This document shows positions 26,075 through 33,152 of a stretch of DNA of 33,152 bases, one piece after another. Each line of letters starts with the position of its first letter. The stretch's first letter is position 1. Where the stretch lies: positions 1 through 33,152 of the forward strand of contig JAKAVC010000029.1 in NCBI GenBank assembly GCA_021817345.1. The letters run 5' to 3'. The stretch is from Deltaproteobacteria bacterium. Its GTDB lineage: Bacteria > Desulfobacterota > Binatia > Binatales > Binataceae. The notes below the pieces were generated by a model that saw only the letters and a program-made list of their open reading frames with translations, was not told the origin of the DNA and made no database searches. A program made the position numbers and the translations under genes.

Positions 26075-27285
26075 TCAGACGTTGTCAGCGGAGGTGTCGG
26101 TCCGCCGAGCACGGGTATCGGCGCGACCATCCCATTGCCACTCACGTATCTCCGGCATATCGTCGCCGTATTGCGCGATATACTGCTTGTGATCCTGCAG
26201 CTTGTCGCGAATAGCCTGCTTTGCGTATGCTGCTCGCTCCGCAAGCATCGGAACCCTGTCGATGACCTCGTTGACAAGTGAAAACCGATCCATGTGGTTG
26301 AGCACGACCATGTCGAACGGCGTGGTCGTGGTACCTTCCTCGATATAGCCGCGAACATGGAGATTGCGATGGCCCGCGCGCCGGTATGTCAGGCGATGGA
26401 TGAGCCACGGATAACCGTGGAAAGCAAAGACGATCGGCTTGTCGATAGTGAAGAGCGCGTCGAACTCGCTGTCAGGGAGTCCATGCGGATGTTCACTCGG
26501 TGACTGGAGCGTCATCAGGTTGACCACGTTGACCACGCGCACCTTGAGTTGCGGAACGTGTGTCCGAAGCAGATCGACGGCGGCGAGCGTCTCGAGCGTC
26601 GGAACGTCTCCGCAACACGCCATTACCACGTCCGGTTCTCCGCCCTTGTCGTTGGATGCCCATTCCCAGATGCCGATCCCCGCAGTGCAATGCTTTATGG
26701 CCTGATCCATCGAGAGCCACTGCGGCGCAGGCTGTTTGCCAGCGACGACTACATTGACGTAGTTGCGGCTTCGCAGGCAGTGGTCGGTAACCGATAGGAG
26801 GCAGTTGGCGTCCGGCGGCAGATAGACGCGCACGACTTCGGCTTTTTGCTCACGACGTGATCGATGAAGCCGGGATCCTGATGGGAGAAGCCGTTATGGT
26901 CCTGGCGCCAAACGTGCGAGCTAAGGAGGTAGTTCAGCGACGCAATCGGCCGTCGCCACGGGATGTGATTACATACCTTCAGCCACTTGGCGTGCTGATT
27001 GAACATCGAGTCGATAATGTGGATGAAGGCTTCATAGCAACTGAAAAATCCGTGTCGGCCTGTCAGCAGGTAGCCTTCCAACCATCCCTGGCACTGATGC
27101 TCGCTCAGAAGGCCGGGCGTCGTGCCCCAATGGCCCAGCAGCCGTGGCTTGATATGCTCGCGCCTGAGAGGTTCCTTCAGCAGAGGATTGTCCAGCAAGT
27201 AGATTTGACCGACCGACAGGTAGTTTGAAGCACGCCAACAGGCGTCGATTTGCGCGAGCAGACGGTCGTCGAGTGTTGTTGACAT
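26075..27285 (-). pseudogene. xfp: Phosphoketolase (Xfp) pseudogene: internal deletion plus frameshift
   Basis: Phosphoketolase cleaves xylulose-5-P or fructose-6-P to acetyl-P with thiamine diphosphate and is normally about 790 residues. Here the first ~59 codons (27285 to ~27108, ending in [10 protein letters not shown]) join in frame to a distant C-terminal block starting [20 protein letters not shown], removing roughly 400 residues including much of the cofactor-binding region. About 90 codons later the frame breaks at an A5 run (T5 at 26843-26847 on the plus strand), where one base is missing. The remaining C-terminus continues in the next frame from about 26836 to 26075 ([19 protein letters not shown] to the end). 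Both lesions exclude a functional enzyme. The surviving sequence is well conserved, so decay is recent, or an assembly fault is responsible. Confidence 0.9.
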
Positions 27286-27687
27286 ATTCAGCTCGATGAC
27301 AAGCGCGAAAACGCGGGATCCCGCTCGCCACTAAGGCTACCGTTGCCAGATACATGGACCTATTGGACCTTGGTCCAATAGCTTGACGACGATTCCCCTT
27401 GTCATACTCGCCCCTGTTGCCCGCGTGCCTTGAAGAATGATCCCGTTTGGCTCGGTGCAAGCGCGTGGCGATGTCACCGATTACGCCATCGATTGAGCCG
27501 ATAAGCCGGACAGCCCCGCGATTCGCGGGCGGATGGCAACGAACGGAGCGGGCGCAGGGAAGGCACAGCCGCTGTTCCGTTGCGAGTTGCGTGCTTTGCG
27601 CCCTTGTCGGTTCGTTCGAAGGCGCAAGGCCACAGGGACGCTGAGGTCGCGCTAGTACCGGGACTTTTCGGACGGAGTCCATAGGCG
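27286..27687. other. Intergenic region between phosphoketolase remnant and efflux operon
   Basis: This 402-bp divergent region should hold promoters for both sides. It contains a perfect 12-base palindrome GCGGGATCCCGC (27313-27324), the strong dyad described separately (27360-27381), and a TTGACG hexamer directly after it (27383-27388) without a good -10. Open frames crossing 27420-27660 on both strands have out-of-frame-like composition and no ribosome binding site. I see no supportable gene. Confidence 0.5.
27360..27381. promoter_or_regulatory. Strong dyad, candidate operator
   Basis: CTATTGGACC (27360-27369) and GGTCCAATAG (27372-27381) form a perfect 10-base inverted repeat with a two-base centre. 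It lies 75 bp upstream of the phosphoketolase remnant and about 300 bp upstream of the efflux operon, just before a TTGACG hexamer (27383-27388). Size and symmetry suit a dimeric repressor; no T-run follows, so a terminator is unlikely. Confidence 0.55.
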
Positions 27688-28716
27688 ATGTCGAGGAGAG
27701 CGATCTTTGTCACAGTGACGGTCGTGGTTGCAGGCGGCGGCGTGGCCGCGTGGCTGATACTTTCGAGGCCGGCACTGCCTCCAGGGTTCGCGGGCGGCAA
27801 TGGCAGACTCGAAGCCAAGCAGATCGATATCGCGACGAAATATCCTGGGCGGATCAAGCAAGTTCTCGCCGACGAAGGAGACATGGTCAACGCCGGGCAA
27901 ATCGTCGCGACCATGGATACCGAGCCTCTCGAGGCCCAGTTGCGTAACGCAGAGGCAAAGATCAAGGAGGCTGAGGACAACCGCCGCACTGCGCTGGCGA
28001 ATGTCGCCGTCAAGCAGAGCGAGTTTGTTTATTCCGAGAAGGAGTACAAGCGCTCCAGCGGGCTGGTCGGGCGCGGGGCTGTAAGCGAACAGGAGAGAGA
28101 CATCGACCTTTCTCGCATGGAGATGGCCCGCTCGGCTTTGGTCGGCGCCAAAGCTCAGGCGGTGCGAACGAAATCCGCAATCGATGCCGCAGTGGCGGAG
28201 GCTGAAAGGTTGAAAGCGGAAATCAAGGACAGCGTGCTGAAGGCTCCCGTCAGAGGGCGGATACAGACACGTCTGGCGGAGCCTGGCGAGGTTTTGCCGG
28301 CCGGCGGCAAGGTACTGACACTTGTCGATCTGAGCGACGTGTATATGTATGTCTTCCTGCCCGAGCGAGACGCCGGAAAAGTAGCCTTGGGGTCGGAAGC
28401 GCGAATAGTTCTTGATGCCGCCCCTGAATATCCAATCCGAGCGTCTGTGTCATTTGTTTCGCCCAGTGCGCAGTTTACGCCCAAGACGGTCGAGACGGCG
28501 GAAGAGCGCCACAATCTGACGTTTCGCGTGAAGCTGCAGCTCGACGCGAAGCGTCTGCGCCAATTCGAACCCTACGTGAAGGTAGGCATTCCAGGCATGG
28601 GCTACGTGCGCTTTGACCAAAAAGCTCCGTGGCCGCCGATGCTGCAGGTGAAATCCGTGATGCCCGGGGAGCTCTGGAAGCCCACCGGTTCAACCAATTC
28701 AACCGATTCGAAGTAA
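27688..28716 (+). CDS. HlyD-family membrane fusion (periplasmic adaptor) protein
   Basis: This adaptor bridges an inner-membrane transporter and an outer-membrane channel; the closest E. coli relatives by architecture are YhiI and YbhG. The 342 residues comprise one N-terminal membrane anchor (about 5-25), a lipoyl half-motif ([20 protein letters not shown]), a long coiled-coil hairpin (about 85-185, rich in Ala/Glu/Lys), the second lipoyl half ([20 protein letters not shown]) and a beta-barrel domain. The C-terminal tail ([12 protein letters not shown]) is low-complexity and encoded by short repeats of TTCAACC. The stop overlaps the next ATG (TAATG), so translation is coupled. It is the first gene of the four-gene efflux operon. 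Confidence 0.92.
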   Translation: MSRRAIFVTVTVVVAGGGVAAWLILSRPALPPGFAGGNGRLEAKQIDIATKYPGRIKQVLADEGDMVNAGQIVATMDTEPLEAQLRNAEAKIKEAEDNRRTALANVAVKQSEFVYSEKEYKRSSGLVGRGAVSEQERDIDLSRMEMARSALVGAKAQAVRTKSAIDAAVAEAERLKAEIKDSVLKAPVRGRIQTRLAEPGEVLPAGGKVLTLVDLSDVYMYVFLPERDAGKVALGSEARIVLDAAPEYPIRASVSFVSPSAQFTPKTVETAEERHNLTFRVKLQLDAKRLRQFEPYVKVGIPGMGYVRFDQKAPWPPMLQVKSVMPGELWKPTGSTNSTDSK

Positions 28717-31493
28717 TGAACACCAGCGCGCCAGAAATCGCGGAGAGCGGCGCGAGCCTGTCCTCGGTTGCGAGCCTGAAGGAAGTCACCCAGCGTTACG
28801 GAAGGGTCGCGGCGCTCGACGGGGTCGATCTGGACATCCCTGCGGGCAGGATGATTGGCCTGATAGGCCCGGACGGGGTGGGAAAATCCACCCTGCTAGG
28901 CATCGTCGCCGGCGTTCGACGAATACAGAGTGGAAAGGTCACCGTGCTTGGCGGTGACATTGCCGACACGCACTTTCGCAATTCGGTGTTCTCGCGCGTC
29001 GCGTATATGCCGCAGGGACTCGGGAAGAACCTTTATCCGACCCTGTCGATCTTCGAGAATGTTGACTTCTTCGGCCGGCTCTTCGGCCAATCGCGCGAAG
29101 AGCGCGAGTGGCGAATTCAGGAATTGCTGGCCAGCACCGATCTTACGCCGTTTCGAGATCGTCCGGCGGGAAAACTGTCCGGCGGAATGAAGCAGAAGCT
29201 CGGGCTCTGCTGCTCGCTGATTCACGATCCCGATCTTCTCATCCTCGACGAGCCGACCACTGGCGTTGACCCACTCGCGCGCCGGCAGTTCTGGGAACTG
29301 ATCGACCGTATCCGGTCGCGTCGTCCAGGGATGAGCGTGCTTGTCGCGACTGCCTATATGGACGAAGCGGAGAGATTCAGCTGGCTGGTGGCGATGAACG
29401 CCGGCAAGGTGCTCGCGACGGGAAGTCCTGAGGAACTCAAGCGCGACACGAGCGAGAAGACGCTCGAAAGAGCCTTCATCAAGCTTTTGCCGGAGGAGCT
29501 GCGCCGCGGGCACAAGGAACCTGAGATTTCGCCCTGGCAGCCCACCGGAGGAACGCCGGCCATCGAAGCTCACGGTCTTACCCAGAGATTCGGGACATTC
29601 ACTGCCGTTGATCATGTCAACTTCCGCATCGAGCGCGGCGAGATTTTCGGATTTCTCGGCTCCAACGGATGCGGCAAGACCACGACGATGAAGATGCTCA
29701 CCGGGCTGCTCCCGCCCACTGAAGGGACTGCTCTGCTCTTCGGCCACCCGGTCAAGGGCGGGGACGTGGAGACGCGCCGGCGAGTCGGCTTCATGTCGCA
29801 GGCCTTCTCCCTCTATACCGAGTTGACGGTACGGCAGAATCTGCTGTTGCACGCTCGCCTTTTCGATATTCCCGAGGACGCGGCGTACAAGCGTGTCGAT
29901 GAGATGCTGGCGCGGTTCGCGCTGGAGCCCACCGCTGACACTCTTGCCGAGAGCTTGCCACTGGGCATCCGCCAGCGGCTTTCTCTCGCGGTTGCCGTCA
30001 TCCATGAACCGGAGATGCTGATCCTCGACGAGCCGACATCCGGAGTCGACCCTGTCGCGCGCGATGGATTTTGGCAACTACTCATTCGGCTATCGCGCGA
30101 AAATGGTGTGACGATCTTTCTGTCCACGCATTTCATGAATGAGGCTGAACGATGCGATCGCATGTCGATGATGCATGCGGGCAAGGTGCTCGCCCAGGGT
30201 CCGCCTGCCCAGTTGGTCGCGGAACGGAAGGCAAAGAACCTTGAGGAAGCCTTCATCGGGTACCTCGAGGAAGCCGCTGAAAAGTCGGGCAGCAGGGCTG
30301 CACCGCCGGCTCCCGCCGTCGAAGAAGAAAGCGCTCGCCGCCCAGGCACGTCTTCGGAGACGCAAAGTACGTTCAGCCTGGGCCGTATCTGGGCATTTGC
30401 TCGTCGCGAAGCCGTGGAACTGCGGCACGACTCCGTGAGGCTGGCCTTCGCCATCTTTGGCCCGCTGCTCCTGATGATCGTGTTCGGCTACGGAATCTCG
30501 CTCGACGTGGAGCATCTGCCGTTCGCGATCCTGGATTTCGATGGCACCGCGACCAGCCGCCTTTATGCGGACGGCTTTCGCGGCTCGATCTACTTTGACG
30601 AAAAGCGACCACTGCGAAGCTACGACCAGCTTGACCGGCGGCTTCGAGACGGAGAACTCCGCCTGGCTGTGGAAATTCCCGCAGGGTTCCAGAGGGACTT
30701 GCGTCGGGGTCGCCAGCCGGAGGTCAGCGCGTTTCTCGACGCGGCCATACCGTTCCGTGCTGAAACGGCGCTCAGCTACGTCGAGTCCGTGAACGACGAA
30801 TTCATCACGCACCTGCGCGAGGCCAAAGGCCTCCCGCCAGTCTCCAAACCGGTGAAGTACGAGACCCGGGCGCTGTTCAATCAGCAATTCAAAAGCATCT
30901 ACGCGATGGTGCCGGCGGATATCATGCTGCTTCTCATACTGATTCCAAGCATGCTCACCGCCCTCAGCGTCGTACGTGAGAAAGAGCTTGGCTCGATCGC
31001 CAACTTCTACGCCGCTCCCGCCACCCGGCTTGAATTCCTTGTCGGCAAACAGCTGCCCTATATCGGTGTATCGCTCATACAATTCGCGATTCTGGTGGTT
31101 ATCGCGATACTCCTCTTTCAGGTGCCGGTGAAGGGCAGTTGGCCAGTCTTGTTGGGCGGCGGACTGATCTACGTTTTGGCGAGCACGGGCTTCGGCCTGT
31201 TGATATCGGTCTTCGCCACGACGCAGACGGCTGCTATCTTCGCCGCCGCAATAATCACCATTCTTCCGGCCGTGCAGTTTTCGGGCATGTTTGTGCCGGT
31301 CTCTTCACTGACCGGGGCGGCATGGTTCGCCGCTAGGATTTTCCCAAGCACCTATTTCCAGGCGATTAGCGTGGGCGCTTTCACCAAGGCCCTTGAGATC
31401 CAAGAACTGTGGCGTAATCTCGTCGCCCTCTGCGTGCTCGCCCTTATCTACTTTGTCGCATCGGTTGGGTTGCTCGAAAAGCAGGAGCACTGA
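28716..31493 (+). CDS. RbbA-like ABC transporter: two ATPase domains fused to an ABC-2 permease
   Basis: This protein fuses both nucleotide-binding domains and one permease half of an efflux pump, as in E. coli RbbA (YhiH). Of 925 residues, NBD1 has Walker [10 protein letters not shown] at 51-59, signature LSGGMKQ at about 154 and Walker B LLILDEP with Asp178/Glu179. NBD2 has Walker [10 protein letters not shown] from 315, a divergent signature LPLGIRQ, and Walker B around Asp438. The permease part starts at about residue 575 ([19 protein letters not shown]), followed by a large extracytoplasmic domain (about 600-740) and five C-terminal membrane segments (ABC2_membrane_3 type). ATG at 28716 overlaps the previous stop. 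Substrate unknown. Confidence 0.92.
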   Translation: MNTSAPEIAESGASLSSVASLKEVTQRYGRVAALDGVDLDIPAGRMIGLIGPDGVGKSTLLGIVAGVRRIQSGKVTVLGGDIADTHFRNSVFSRVAYMPQGLGKNLYPTLSIFENVDFFGRLFGQSREEREWRIQELLASTDLTPFRDRPAGKLSGGMKQKLGLCCSLIHDPDLLILDEPTTGVDPLARRQFWELIDRIRSRRPGMSVLVATAYMDEAERFSWLVAMNAGKVLATGSPEELKRDTSEKTLERAFIKLLPEELRRGHKEPEISPWQPTGGTPAIEAHGLTQRFGTFTAVDHVNFRIERGEIFGFLGSNGCGKTTTMKMLTGLLPPTEGTALLFGHPVKGGDVETRRRVGFMSQAFSLYTELTVRQNLLLHARLFDIPEDAAYKRVDEMLARFALEPTADTLAESLPLGIRQRLSLAVAVIHEPEMLILDEPTSGVDPVARDGFWQLLIRLSRENGVTIFLSTHFMNEAERCDRMSMMHAGKVLAQGPPAQLVAERKAKNLEEAFIGYLEEAAEKSGSRAAPPAPAVEEESARRPGTSSETQSTFSLGRIWAFARREAVELRHDSVRLAFAIFGPLLLMIVFGYGISLDVEHLPFAILDFDGTATSRLYADGFRGSIYFDEKRPLRSYDQLDRRLRDGELRLAVEIPAGFQRDLRRGRQPEVSAFLDAAIPFRAETALSYVESVNDEFITHLREAKGLPPVSKPVKYETRALFNQQFKSIYAMVPADIMLLLILIPSMLTALSVVREKELGSIANFYAAPATRLEFLVGKQLPYIGVSLIQFAILVVIAILLFQVPVKGSWPVLLGGGLIYVLASTGFGLLISVFATTQTAAIFAAAIITILPAVQFSGMFVPVSSLTGAAWFAARIFPSTYFQAISVGAFTKALEIQELWRNLVALCVLALIYFVASVGLLEKQEH

Positions 31494-31497
31494 CCGG

Positions 31498-32625
31498 ATG
31501 CGCCATCTACTGCATATTTTTCAGCTGGGGGTCAAAGAGCTGCTAAGCCTGGCCCGCGACCCGGTGTTGCTGTTTCTCATCCTCTACTCATTCACGTTCT
31601 CCGTGTACACGCCCTCGAAGAGCGCGGTGATGGACGTGGTCAATGCTTCGGTAGCGGTCGTGGACGAAGACGACTCGGCTGTCTCTCGCCAGATACGAGA
31701 CGCCTTTTTGCTCCCATTATTCCTGCCCGCGGTGAGGATTCCGTTCAGTCAAATCAATCGCGCTCTGGACGAAGGAGAATACACGTTCGTCATCGACATT
31801 CCCCCGAAATTCCAGCACGACCTCACCAAGGGCGTCACGCCAACGGTTGAGATTATTACCGACGCTACCGCGATGAGCCAGGCGGGACGAGGGCCGGGTT
31901 ATATTCGTAAAATCATAAACAAGGAAGTGGAACCCTACTGGTCTGGTAAGGGGAAGGCGAGCAATCGCGAACTAGTGCGCCTGGTGACACGCGCACGATT
32001 CAATCCCAACATGCAGCAGGGCTGGTTCGTTGCGGTCAACCAGATCATCAACAATATCTCGGTCCTAGCCATATTTCTCACCGGCGCGGCCGTCCTACGG
32101 GAACGCGAGCACGGAACGGTCGAGCACCTTCTCGTCATGCCGCTCCACCCGTATGAGCTGATGTTCGCAAAGATTTGGGCGAACGGAGCGGTCGTGGTGG
32201 GCGCGGCGATGGCCTCGCTGTTTGTCGTGGTGAAGGCAGCGATAGGCGTTCCCGTCGCGGGCTCAATCTGGCTTTTCCTGGAAGGTCTGGGAGTTTATCT
32301 GTTTTCCGTCACGGCGCTTGGAATCATGCTCGCGACGATGGTGCGCTCGATGCCTCAGTTCGGGTTGTTAGCGTTCCCGGTGTTTATTGTCATGAGCCTG
32401 TTATCGGGTGGCCAGACACCGCTCGAGAGCATGCCGATTGCGCTCCAAAAGATCATGCAGTTCGTGCCATCGACGCACTTTGTCAGTTTTTCTCAGGCGG
32501 TGCTGTTCAGAAACGCCAACTTCGGCATGGTGTGGCGCGACATGCTTAAAATGTTTGTTATAGGGTGTGCGTATGTCGCATTCACCCTTACGAGATTCAG
32601 AAAGATGCTAGCCGCGATTCAGTAG
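31498..32625 (+). CDS. ABC-2 type permease (YhhJ/YbhS-like)
   Basis: This is the second permease half of the efflux pump. The 375 residues show a first membrane segment (about 20-40, PVLLFLILYSFTFSVYT), a large periplasmic domain containing NASVAVVDEDDSAVSRQI, and a cluster of five C-terminal membrane segments including QGWFVAVNQIINNISVLAIF and LREREHGTVEHLLVMPL, the family signature. The ATG at 31498 lies four bases after the previous stop with AGGAG upstream; the open frame extends back into the previous gene but reads implausibly there. It pairs with the permease part of the preceding fusion protein. Confidence 0.92.
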   Translation: MRHLLHIFQLGVKELLSLARDPVLLFLILYSFTFSVYTPSKSAVMDVVNASVAVVDEDDSAVSRQIRDAFLLPLFLPAVRIPFSQINRALDEGEYTFVIDIPPKFQHDLTKGVTPTVEIITDATAMSQAGRGPGYIRKIINKEVEPYWSGKGKASNRELVRLVTRARFNPNMQQGWFVAVNQIINNISVLAIFLTGAAVLREREHGTVEHLLVMPLHPYELMFAKIWANGAVVVGAAMASLFVVVKAAIGVPVAGSIWLFLEGLGVYLFSVTALGIMLATMVRSMPQFGLLAFPVFIVMSLLSGGQTPLESMPIALQKIMQFVPSTHFVSFSQAVLFRNANFGMVWRDMLKMFVIGCAYVAFTLTRFRKMLAAIQ

Positions 32626-32634
32626 GTAATCAGG

Positions 32635-33152
32635 ATGACTACAAGGACGCGCAGACAGCTGATGACTTGCATACTGCTGGCGCTGCTAGTGGTGGCAATT
32701 GGGCTGACAGGCTGTGCGCCGACCGCTGAACCGCAGGGCTTTTGGGGCAAGGTCTGGAGCCTCGAGGTTGGACCAGACTACCGGGCGCCGGAGTTGAGAC
32801 CGCCGGAAACCTTTCGCTCGCAAGTCGGCCCCTCGGAGGCGGCTTCGCTTGCGGATTTGCCGTGGTGGAGGGTATTTGACGACGAGTCGCTGAAGAGGCT
32901 TATCGCCACGGCCCTGGTTCATAGCTACAACCTTCAGGCGGCCGTTGCCCGCGTGGACGAGGCGCGGGCATGGGTCTGGGTAGCGGCGTCGCCGCTATAT
33001 CCGCATATCGGGTATGAGGGACAGGCCTCGCGCGAGAAGGTGTTTTTCCCGGCGCGGCTGGAGAACGCGGAGAACCCGACCTTCAACTCTTTTGCTGGGC
33101 TGTTTAACGTCGTGTGGGAGCTGGACGTCTGGGGCCGCATCCGGCGCTCTAC
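32635..33152 (+). CDS. RND/ABC efflux outer-membrane lipoprotein, NodT family (3' end outside window)
   Basis: This is the outer-membrane channel (TolC-like) of the efflux system, truncated by the window edge after 172 codons. The first 27 residues are a lipoprotein signal (basic start MTTRTRRQ, hydrophobic core, lipobox LTGC with Cys27). Then come the family's GPDYRAPEL, a LADLPWWRVFDDESLKRLI block, NLQAAVARVDEARA and VVWELDVWGRIRR, all characteristic of the NodT/OprM outer-membrane factors. It starts nine bases after the permease stop with AGG directly upstream, clearly in the same operon, giving a complete tripartite pump. Confidence 0.93.
   Translation, partial: MTTRTRRQLMTCILLALLVVAIGLTGCAPTAEPQGFWGKVWSLEVGPDYRAPELRPPETFRSQVGPSEAASLADLPWWRVFDDESLKRLIATALVHSYNLQAAVARVDEARAWVWVAASPLYPHIGYEGQASREKVFFPARLENAENPTFNSFAGLFNVVWELDVWGRIRRS

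Noticed and set aside
27032..27682. Minus-strand open frame covering the region upstream of the phosphoketolase remnant
   Set aside because: Its 3' part overlaps the recognisable phosphoketolase N-terminus in another frame, and the rest has no start signal or motif.
28896..30077. Minus-strand open frame of 393 codons antisense to the RbbA-like gene
   Set aside because: The opposite strand encodes two complete ATPase domains; the antisense frame has no motif.

Overview
The window is a high-GC bacterial chromosome segment (by eye low-to-mid 60s % GC over most of its length) from a Gram-negative rod. MreBCD/PBP2/RodA elongation genes, a PpiD-like periplasmic chaperone, an outer-membrane lipoprotein of the NodT type and an RND/ABC-style efflux operon all imply an inner and an outer membrane. 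The topA-trmFO order, folate-dependent TrmFO, LarC and a lone acyl-CoA dehydrogenase fit an uncultured deltaproteobacterium-like lineage (Binatota-like is my guess); taxonomy is inference only.

Left part, 1-19751, is ordinary core genome: the 3' end of topA, trmFO and a Ppx/GppA phosphatase overlapping it by four bases; a gap of about 440 bp; an acyl-CoA dehydrogenase closed by a clear intrinsic terminator; an ammonium transporter behind a candidate sigma-54 promoter; a small unknown gene; the cell-shape operon mreB-mreC-mreD-mrdA-rodA on the minus strand; then, divergently, a parvulin-domain chaperone (PpiD/SurA type) and a carboxylesterase-like hydrolase. A minus-strand group follows: larC, queE and two small unknown proteins. 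Divergent to it lie dksA and galU, and galU runs directly into a tRNA-Ala(CGC) gene, sharing ten bases with it.

Right part, 19752-33152, looks like accessory or recently rearranged DNA. Just past the tRNA lie a perfect 21-bp tandem duplication and a small basic zinc-ribbon protein. Then comes a minus-strand carbohydrate cluster in decay: a phosphoketolase gene with a large in-frame internal deletion and a frameshift, an intact glycogen phosphorylase, an intact histidine-phosphatase-family protein, and a class I fructose-bisphosphate aldolase cut off after roughly 107 residues and joined in frame to about 700 residues of an unrecognised, lower-GC protein. That protein has a D...ExK motif like PD-(D/E)XK nucleases. 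This chimera is the most unusual object in the window.

The final 5.5 kb on the plus strand is a four-gene efflux operon: an HlyD-type membrane fusion protein, an RbbA-like protein fusing two ATPase domains to a permease, a second ABC-2 permease, and a NodT-type outer-membrane factor that runs off the end of the window. A strong 10-bp dyad lies between the phosphoketolase remnant and this operon. No rRNA, CRISPR array, transposase or integrase was seen.
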